From: Pterobdella sp. o SKG-2022
Lineage: Eukaryota; Annelida; Clitellata; Hirudinida; Piscicolidae
Reading direction: 5' to 3'
Length of the DNA: 64,000 nucleotides
Assembly: GCA_964035795.1 (NCBI GenBank)
Contig: OZ038320.1
Span: 22,524,589 to 22,588,588, forward strand
The notes under the pieces were generated by a model, which saw nothing but the letters and a program-made list of their open reading frames with translations, did no database searches and was not told where the DNA came from. Positions 54,885 through 64,000 of the stretch are shown piece after piece; within the stretch, counting starts at the first letter, position 1, and the number at the start of each line of letters is the position of its first letter. A program made the translations under genes and the position numbers.

Positions 54885-57800
54885 TTATTTTAAATTCAAT
54901 TTGTATTTATTTTTTGAGTTTTTGACATAATCTCTATTATTTTTACAAACGGTTGAAGTGTGTACATTTTCACTGTTATTACTTACGGCATCAAAGTTAT
55001 TTTTCTTTTTAGATTCGACTTTTTTAGATGTATTTACTTGTTTTTGTTGACGTTGCTGGGTAGAAAGTAAAGCTTTCTCATATGACAAGTTCTTATTAGA
55101 ATCGTTGTTGTAACCATTATTCTTTACGTTGTTTGGGTCATTGGAATCAGCTGTTGTATACTTATTATCTCCAACTAACTCAGAACTTGTATAGGAATGT
55201 CGGAAATGCTTGTTATTTTTGTATTTATTTTGATTGTAGTTATGGTTATTCGAGTAACTATTATTATTACCTCTTATATTGAAACTGTTCATTGACGCAC
55301 TATTACTAAAGTTGCTGTAATTAGTGTTATTAAATATTACTGAATTATTACTGTTGTTATAATTTTTTGAAAACGCATTTTTGTGTGGTCTATGGTACCT
55401 AGATTGATGCTGGTGTCGGGATGAAGATGAATAAGTTGATGGTGAATACATGGACGACATCATTAAACCATTATTATTGTTATTTCGATGTATATAGGCT
55501 ACATTGCTGTTGTTATTATTGTTGTTGATGTTACAATGCCAAGAATTGCTTCGATTCATTTCAGTATTGTTGTAGTTGTTAAGGCTATAGGCATAGTTAT
55601 GACTGTTTCTGAATTGGTTATGTTTTCCTCGAGCGCCTGGGTATCTGTGAAGGTTTAACATACTTAAGCCTTTAATTAATTTATTAACGAAAAAATTTAT
55701 TGATGCGACTTTGAATGACACATTTATAGCAATTAATTCAACATATTTCGTCGTAATGAATTGAAAACCTTTAGCATATGAAACTGGCATGCATTAATAT
55801 TTATATTAAAAGCAAAACCAAAAAAAATATACTTTTGAATAAATCTAGTATGCTTTTTTTACAGCATCACGCTTAATAATAACTTCCAAGCACGCTATTT
55901 GCCGAAGTATTATTTTTTATGATAAATAGTGTTAAATAAAAAGTTATGAATCAACGTTGATACAAAATCTCAGTTCACAGGATTTAGCATTTTAGACAAG
56001 AAAAAATTAATAAAACTCTTTCATATTTTGATGGTGAGGCAGTTAAATACATCCAACCTAACGCCTGTAATTACAGATTGTATTTTTAGAATAACCTGCA
56101 TTACTGTAAACTCCGGTAGCCAAAAAGCTATAAGACGCTGACCGACTTGCAGCGATAATCGATAATGTTTGTGACAAGGGGGCTTCCCTTAATTACTGTG
56201 ATAAAATCACACATAAGAGAAAAACAAAACATCAGATTAAGGAACTGCATTTTTTAAACAGCTTGAAAGAACTTTGAGTAAAATGGATTTGGGATGAATT
56301 AATAGTATTTATTATTAAGCTAATTAGATTGTACTGCTGTACATGTCCCAGTAACTGGGGTTGACAGCAGTTGGCCTAGGTTATTGATACTAAAATAGAG
56401 TAATTTATAATACCATTTATTTTAAAAAATTTTTATAGACTTCCAGTCCGAGCTAACGTCCAACTTGAAATTATCGAATTCAATATCCGCCATTCCCACA
56501 CTAAAGCAGTTTGTCAACAAAAAAGAAAGATCATCCGCCGCCAAGCCAAATAACAACGATACCAGAATATCGGATTGTCGATACCTGCTACCGAAGTCTA
56601 CTGTTATCCAGCTTATAACATAAAAGCAGTCTCAATTTAGAGACGCTATCTTCGGTGCAGTTTAACGTCGTGCCCAAAACCAAAAAAAAACTTATCTAAA
56701 AAGTGAATTAGTTCAATATTAAGTAAACCAACAACAAGCTGAATGGCTCAATAATCCAGACTACATTTTTAAACTTATTCATATGCAACTGTAAATATGT
56801 AATTTGAATACAATCCCTTTTCTGTTATCAGAACAAATATTTATATAGCGAATGCCCAATAAAACGGCAATTTCATAGACTGGAACGTAGTTATGATAAC
56901 TGATGATAAAGCAACCTCATCAGGGTGCTGGACTTTTCATAGTAATTCGATGGTGGGTCAGTGAACACTTCATAACTCGTAGTGTGACTGTTATCAGTGT
57001 CTGCTTCATCATCCTCATTATCGGTGCTGTTGTACTTGAAAACTTCGTATTTGTTTTTGTTTGAAACATTAAAATTATTTGGTGGATAATTATTTTTAAT
57101 TGGGTTATGAAATCTTGCTTCTAGATGAGTATTTGGCACTAAAGTTGTGTTTTGAGTATCATTTTGGAAATTATTAATGGCTGCAACTGGATATGATTGT
57201 GTTATAACATCAGGCTGAGAAACCAGTTGTAAAACAGTTGTTGCAGTGATGAACTTTGGAGGAGATGGATCCTTGGAGAAAAGAGCTTGTTGAGAAGCTG
57301 AAGATATATTAGTTGGTCCTTTATTTTCTGAGACATTCTCAAAAATTTGTGACTTTTCAAAAGTTTTGAATTTACCAGATAATACGTCTTGGTTTTTTAA
57401 ATTGAGATTTTTCATTTTATTTGAAATAGAAATATCATCAGTTAGGTTATTCTTGCTATTATTGCTGCTATCACTAGTATCACTTATACACTCTGTCTTT
57501 TCATCATTTTTAAAATTTTGCAGCATTGTGGGATTTTCGATAAATTGTTGGTTGTTTGAGTAAAAGAAGGGTGGTGGTAAGTGGAAGATTCTATTGAAAC
57601 TATTAGGCAAATAGAGGGGGGTGATTGGCAATGTGAACTGAGGAGGTAGTCCCTGCGGCACTATTTGTTGAGGTAGTTTGTTGGCGTGTCTGTGAATTTA
57701 GATTTAAACAATATCTTTACTATTAAATCTAATGTTATCAAAAATAATTGAAACAAACCCAGTGAAGGGATGAGGAACAGGAATTGGCGTAATAATATAA

Positions 57801-60800
57801 TGTGAAGGACTAGGATGTAAAAAGGAGGTGAAGGTTTGTTTAATGAAATTGCGATACGCAAAAACTTCAGGAGAAATGGTAATAATCCTGCCCAATATGC
57901 TGGCCCAAGGAGGCTGCAGAGAAATGAACTGAGGAAGAACTGCATCACATAACAGCTGGAAAGCTCTGTTCATCTCCTCCCTCACTTTTATCACACCAAA
58001 ACATGATTGGCCCACATCATTGGCTGGGTGTTTAATAAAGATGAGAGATATAACATGCAAGAAAAATTTTGATTCGGCTGAAAAAAATTATAAAAAAATC
58101 AATTAAACACACAAACAAGGATCGAAAGGATCTTCAATGCGAAGGAGAGAGTAACTGAGGGTGCCCTTCTGGTCTTTAGGGTAGTATGAGCCTCCATTTA
58201 CCACACTGATGGCGCACTTGGTGTAGTTGAATCGACGACCATACAACTCCAAAAAGCGTAGCAAGTCCATACCCATGTTTGAATCCCCCTTTGAATGCAG
58301 CTGTAATTAATGAGATTTCGTTAAAGAAATTGGCTAGCAAACAACTTGTATTTTAGAAATCATGTTTCCAATATTTTAATTTTTAAAACACAGTCTGTTT
58401 TCTTTTTATTATTAAACAAGTTGATCGCAAAATTTGAGTTTTGATATATATTCAATTTATTTACAAATTCATTAAAAACTTTTGGTAAACTTTTTTTTCA
58501 AAATTCTAGTTCAATTATTATTTTAGAAAGATATTATGCGTTAATATAATTCTGGAACATAATCTCATGTATTTAATAAATTGGCATGAAGTAAAAACAT
58601 GAATCTTGTAAAAAAAATTTTTTGTTGAACTTACAAAATAATTCTTATCTGTTCAGTGTCAAGTTAGTAGTAGAGTATTATATTAAAATACTGATATAAG
58701 TGATTAAAATAATAAAAATAGATTAAATAAACCTAATATATTTGTGAAAAACTATAAAAGACATGGAAAAACTAAAATATATGAAAAAACTCAGCAAACA
58801 GATGAATTCAAAACAAGAATCAAAAATTTGGATCAACTGACCCATATTAAGCACACCATAATGATAAAAAAAAACGAATAAAAAGTTGGTATGAAAACAA
58901 CTTCCAGGTTTCCTAAGACTAACGATCATAAATAAAAAAACGATGTAAACAGGTTAGAATGACCCACAACTACAGGTCATAATGTAATATCCATTACCTA
59001 AATAAAGAGGCTATAAAAAAATATGGTGGAAAGTGGAAAGAAAACTGAGAGGCACTAAAAAAGTGGTAAAACAAAATTTGCAACAATGAAAATTTTCAAG
59101 GACATACTAAATAGATAAATAACATGATTGTAAATCTGGTTTTATTCCCACTATACTAATGATGGCCAGATTTACTCAAGCTAAAATCTTTTTTTTGCAA
59201 TTTTATAATTTTCATTTCTTTGTTTCAAAGCCTCTTATTCTGATCAGCTCAGAGTGTATATGAAATTCTTTTGAGTTTAATGAAAAACTATTTAAATAAA
59301 ATACTTGAAAATTTAAAAAAAACATCAACAAACTGAAAACAAATATATATATGCAATTGCATGTAATTCAAGCATCCATCCCTTTAAACTGGGCGTTTAA
59401 AAAAATTCCACAGGCACATGAAACACCAACTTGGAGGTAACTGATGATCATGAGAATGAGGCAGTAAGAGCTAATGCCTCCGCTGAAGGACTCGAGAATG
59501 CCTCTAGACTGCAGGAATTGTTTGATCACCAACACCAAACAATGAAGGTTTGGATGCTCTTGCAACATTGACTGGTATGTTTGAATGGTATTTTATGAAA
59601 AAAAAATGTTATGGCTTTTTTAATTTAATGCAAAAAGTAATTTGAAAAAGCTCTAATTTTTAGGTATAATTATAAAAACTTGTAGTTGTTATAATTTAAT
59701 GTATTCAAGTACCTTGACAAAGTCAGCACTGGATATTCCAGAAGAGGAATTAATGCTAATATCAATTTTGTATGATGTATAACGATCTATCAACTTCACT
59801 ATAGGAACCTGAAATATTCATAAAGGAAATAGGTTTTATGAACTATCACATAAAATGTATATATTCAATTTAGTGATCATTTTATTTTGATACTTCTATC
59901 TATCTATGAAGTGGAAATGTGAGAAAAATCTTACCAAAGAAATTAAATTGAGAATTTTAATGAATCACTAACAAGGTAAGAATCAAGGCCATAACAAAAT
60001 CAATTTCAAGAATATTTGTAGCTGTAAACATACATAAGAAAAAATTCCAAAAAAACTGCCATCAAATGAAGAAAACATAAATACACAACTCACTTGGACC
60101 AACTCTTCAATCTAGCTAATGAATATACAAAAGAAAAGCTTGAAACAGTCAAACATCTACTCACGCACCTATCTCACTTATTTAGTTGGAAAATCATTAA
60201 TAACGCTCCTATGTACTCTAGTACAAAGAAAAATACTGGAGGCCTATCCCATCATAATGATCAAAACAACCTTAAATGACTAAACAAGTGCTAAAAACGC
60301 ATTATATTTTTAATAGTAACATATTTCCTCCAGATATTACTCAAATAATTCATTTCTTAAATTCAAATTAGTTTGGATATGGATCTAAAACCACGAACAC
60401 CAAAACATTTTTTACTTTAATTCAGGATTATATACATCTTAAAATCATACTATTGAATTTTCCAATCTATGTATATAGAAGGCTCGTGAGCTTACAGTAA
60501 TACATGTTTTAAAATCTATGTTCATCTAATGAAAAACTCTATACATTAAATAAACATTTGAAATTGTTTCCTAATTTATAAAAATCATTATCAAAATACT
60601 ACTAACTTTTGATTTCAAAACTTTCACTTCATCATAATCCTTTTTTAACCTAGAAAAAATGTTATTAATAAACTTGTTATATTATCATTATAGTAATTAA
60701 CTAATAATCAAGTTGATAATTCAAATCTTTAACATTGTTTCAAGTGAATTGAGAGCTACTATAGGATCAAGGTTACAGTTTTGTATAACACAATCAATAT

Positions 60801-61412
60801 CCGAGGTGGGTAGATAAAGACCAGTGTCATAACTTCCATATACATCTACCTGTCAGTATATTGTTTTATTTGAATTTCAAAATGCTGAAAAAAAATTCTT
60901 TGAACAATATCAAAATTACCTGAGTAGTAGGCCAAATAGATAATATTGAAGATTGGAGTTTTTTTATAACACAATCTCTTGCAATCTTTTCAGCAGGCAT
61001 TGGTGATATATATTCACAAAAACTTTTTATCTCTTCATGAAGTCTTAAAATTAATGAAGAATTTTATTCTAATATATTCATTTCTATAGTGTAAAGATGT
61101 CAATACTTACCCTAAAATACCTTTGGAATAACATTTATCTTTTGATATCCAAGGAGTTGGCGAATATTCATTCGAAAGTTCTTTTGTAAAAAATGTTTTA
61201 CCATTGTCTCCATAATACTTTTTAAGCGTTTGTATCATGTGTGTCTCTGAAGAAGTCTTGGCTTCCGACATTCTAAGTGGGATAGGCCTTTGACTGCAAG
61301 CTATAGACTCTAAAAAACTTGACCATTGTTTTTCTGCTTCAATGCACAACTCGTGAGGGTATATTAATGGCTTTTGTTTATTTAGAGGTTCTAATTTGAC
61401 TGAAAGTGGCAT
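54885..61412 (-). CDS. TENT4: TENT4 (PAPD5/PAPD7, Trf4) non-canonical poly(A) polymerase
   Basis: Nuclear polymerase that adds short A tails to aberrant or immature RNAs. Exons: 61412-61111, 61043-60920, 60849-60734, 60649-60607, 59808-59713, 59571-59431, 58300-58117, 58023-57759, 57689-56901, 55644-54885; 939 codons plus stop. Nucleotidyltransferase: TPWISKD near residue 88, GLHEEIKSFCEY at 101, then GSYDTGLYLPTSDID with catalytic Asp159 and Asp161, and VKLIDRYTSYKIDIS with Asp211. Central/PAP-associated region: LVLVIKQFLQSRG, GGISSYCLILM, LHSKGDSNMGMDLLRFLELY, GGSYYPKDQKG, IEDPFDP, then NDVGQSCFG and ILGRIITISPEVFAYRNFI. The long C-terminal part is Asn/Ser-rich and then basic. The last splice uses a weak donor (ca|gttatc); if unused, the protein ends at a TAA at 56891-56893 (689 residues). 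The identity is certain; the final exon is likely but unproven. Confidence 0.93.
55990..56870 (+). pseudogene. Coding-like relic in the last TENT4 intron
   Basis: A patch less AT-rich than its flanks reads as protein in shifting plus-strand frames. Segments: PVITDCIFRITCITVNSGSQ near 56060; DADRLAAIIDNVCDKGASLN then HKRKTKHQIKELHFLNSLKE near 56135-56275; and FQSELTSNLKLSNSISAIPT then LKQFVNKKERSSAAKPNNND, RISDCRYLLPKSTVIQLIT near 56440-56620, preceded by a good acceptor (ttttttatag). In-frame stops follow. I do not recognise it; a decayed transposon or dead gene is most likely. Confidence 0.35.
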
Positions 61413-63197
61413 TTTTCAAGAATAGAATAAAAATTAGTTTTGGAAATTCAAGTCTCGTTCTTATTTATTCGACTAAATTAAAGCTGAAAAACGTAAAAAG
61501 AGGCATTCATTGTGATTCCAAGAGCTGAAGAACGGATGCACATAGACCCATGAAAGAGTAAACATTTGTCGAACGCCATACTAACTTAAAAAGTTGTACA
61601 GATTTAAATTGCTTAAATGTATTTAATCAAAAATACTAATTTTTTTCTATTTAATATAATAAATAGTTTTAATGACTGCTATGTTATAAATTATTATGGA
61701 TAATATAAAAAGTAAACTCCAAAGGGGAAAATAACACCAAAAGAAATGAAAAACATAATGGATTAGAAGTTAAATTCTTTTTTTTTAAAAGACTTTAAAA
61801 AAACTTTTTTTTACATTAGGTTGATTTTTTTTTTCAAAGCAAAAAATTCAAACTATTTACGATCGGCTTTAATTGATAGAACTTTATTGAAGAATAGATT
61901 TATTCATTACCCAGTGAATATAAGAGTTCAAAAACGTTTAAAAAATTAAAATCCTTCATTTTTAGCCCCATTTCTCCACATTTGGTTTAGTGGTGCCGAG
62001 TGGAAAAATTGTTGAAAACTTGTATATTTATATAATTACTGCATTGGTCGTTTGCTGCGCCAAATTTTTGTGTGCATTGTAAAGGTTTTTTTGGAATAAA
62101 AAATTAACGTGGAGTTGTTTAATATTTTATGCTATTCTGATATTGGATAAAGTGAAATTATGGCTTAAACTCTACTTATCTTTTTTTTAGCTATTGAATT
62201 CCTGAAATGTAATTTATTTTGAAACAACAACCAATATAAAACTCATTTCTTCCATCAAAAAGAACAAAAGTTTGAGTAAACTGTGTTTTACAATAGAATA
62301 GGATTTTTGGTATTTTTAAAATAAATAGTTTTTTTTGGCTCAAATTAATTGCAAGATTCGCAATTTTTGATAACTTGATACTCAAAAATAGAATGTATTT
62401 ACACCATTATGTAGGATCGATAAGGAAAAGTAGTAAAAATCAAAACAAGAAAAAATCTTTTTTTTTGAATATTTTTTGTTTTTAAAAAATTCAAATTGAA
62501 AATACAAATCTCATTATTTCATTAAAAAGTCAACAAAACATTTATCTTTCAATCTCGTTGAAAAAAAAATAAAAATTAACAATTATTCAAAAATAACATA
62601 AAGTTATTGTCTAAAACAACATTTTAAATTAAATTTTGCATCCAACTAATTTATATTAACAATATAATATATTTAAAATCCATTTACATATATTTTATAT
62701 CCATTAAGGAGTTTATATTAATTTTTTTAAAAAATAACAACTTTGATGAACTTATTTTTTATCAAATTTTAATTTTTAAAACTGTTTCTAAAAAATAAAT
62801 TTTCAAAAAATTTAATAACTAATATTTTAAAAACAAATTTTAGTGGTTTAGACAAAGTGTAAGGAGGCGTTTCACAGGAAAAACAGTCAAGGATTTTTTA
62901 GTATCATTTCGTAATTAAAATAAATTTAAGCTTTTGAGAATATATATTTAAAATAAAATTTGGAAAATATCAGCGCATCAGTAAAAACTTAGGCCACTGA
63001 CTTTTAATTTCACGTAAAACACCAGTTGATGGCATGGTTTTAATTAATAAAACATACTAAAAAGAATTCTCAGCTTGAAATGGTACTATAACTCACTTCT
63101 AGTTATATTTTATAATTTTTATAACATTTTAATTTCTAATTTTATAGTTTCCTAAGTCATATGACAGATTTTAAAAAGTATTTAATCCCATCAACAG
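61413..63197. other. Region between divergent TENT4 and VPS26
   Basis: It should hold both promoters and the unseen first exon of VPS26. I find no ATG exon resembling the VPS26 N terminus that ends in phase 0. The rest is homopolymer-rich DNA. Confidence 0.5.
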
Positions 63198-63926
63198 TTC
63201 TCGTTTTCAAACAACTTTGATATAGTTGTCAATCTTGATGGTCAGGAAAATCGTAAAATAACAGAAGTGAAAATTGATGATGGTAAGAAAAAAAAGGAAA
63301 ACCAATATGTTTATTATGATGGTGAAACTGTTTCTGGAAAAGTGAGATTTTTACTTGAAATTAAAATTTTTTTAGATTTTCAGTTTACATTTCTTAATCT
63401 ATTATGTAGGTCAGCATTGAATTTAAAAAGTTAGGGAAAAAACTGGATCACCAAGGCATAAAAATAGAATTCATTGGACAAATAGGTAAAATTTATAAAA
63501 AAAATATGAATGATAATTATAATTCAGAACATAATTAGATAATTTACATATTTTTTTTAAAATAAATTATATTGATTTTTTTTACTAGAGTTCAAGAAGA
63601 TGTAAAATAGTTTTTTCAACTACCATTATAATCCTTAATTTAAATAAGTTAAACTTTCAAAAGTTATTTGTTATACGAAGGCATTTATGTGTCTTCAATC
63701 AAATACGTTTTTCAAATTTATAAATTGTATTTTGTTTATATAAGCGAAAAATAATTTTAATTCCAACAGAACTCTTCAATGATAAAAGCAAACGACATGA
63801 TTTTACATCACTTGTAAGGGAATTAGCCAATCCTGGAGAATTAATAAGGAATACAGTATTTCCTTTTGAATTTGTTCAAGTTGAAAAGCCTTATGAAACA
63901 TATTATGGGTCCAATGTCAAACTCAG
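63198..63926 (+). CDS. VPS26: VPS26 retromer subunit, partial (first exon not found, 3' end outside window)
   Basis: VPS26 is the arrestin-fold subunit of retromer, which retrieves cargo from endosomes. Exons 63198-63341, 63410-63485 and 63770-63926 join in phase (0, 1, then ending in phase 2) and read NNFDIVVNLDGQENRKITEV, QYVYYDGETVSGKVSIEFKK, HQGIKIEFIGQIELFNDKS, then LVRELANPGELIRNTVFPFE and VQVEKPYETYYGSNVKLR. This is the first arrestin-like half of VPS26A/B, close to the whole family. The exon with the start codon must lie upstream and the gene continues past 64000. Confidence 0.95.
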
Positions 63927-64000
63927 GTATAGTTGCTGTTATTCATTAGGTATTTTTAAAATTTTTATCTATAGATTCATGTTATTTTTTAATTTTTCAT

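Noticed and set aside
56440..56860. Recoding of UAA as an amino acid, because all in-frame stops of one relic segment are TAA
   Set aside because: All identified genes here use the standard code and end at TAA or TGA; decay in AT-rich DNA explains the stops.

Overview
This is AT-rich nuclear DNA from an animal. The evidence is spliced metazoan genes with GT-AG introns, animal-specific genes (a polyhomeotic-like Polycomb gene and a lectin/CUB/Sushi membrane receptor) and several LINE families with APE-type endonucleases. The base composition, intron style and LINE families suggest an invertebrate; I cannot fix the phylum. I derived exon joins by hand from splice signals, reading phase and family similarity, with no transcript data.

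Layout. 47-1749 (-): 3' part of a Gln/Asn-rich polyhomeotic-like gene, cut by the window edge. 2.3-10.8 kb: a LINE graveyard, all in + orientation. It holds the 5' part of a decayed RTE-like element, an ingi-like 5' fragment with an N-terminal 2A-like motif, a nearly full-length second RTE-like element, and the 3' part of an element resembling the first. 11.3-11.8 kb (+): a two-exon gene for a small secreted Cys-containing protein. 12.1-13.9 kb (+): an intronless leucine-rich-repeat gene. 15.4-16.1 kb (+): a three-exon GABARAP/Atg8 gene. 16.1-19.3 kb: non-coding, with a tRNA-like element and an 80-bp-arm inverted repeat. 19.3-25.1 kb (+): VCP/p97 in 17 exons.

26.2-40.9 kb (-): a long gene whose scattered exons join in phase into a membrane receptor with a SUEL-type lectin domain, a CUB domain carrying a long basic low-complexity insertion, a Sushi domain, one transmembrane helix and a cytoplasmic tail of about 450 residues. 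Its introns hold a LINE fragment, inverted repeats and a possible extra exon. 41-54.9 kb is mostly non-coding by what I can read, with a few weak candidate exons. 54.9-61.4 kb (-): a TENT4 (PAPD5/7, Trf4) non-canonical poly(A) polymerase. 63.2 kb to the right edge (+): 5' exons of retromer subunit VPS26, running out of the window.

The genes do not form one system. VCP, GABARAP, VPS26 and TENT4 are housekeeping genes for protein extraction, autophagy, endosomal retrieval and RNA surveillance. The most unusual content is the lectin/CUB/Sushi receptor, the orphan secreted peptide, the 2A-bearing LINE and a coding-like relic inside a TENT4 intron.
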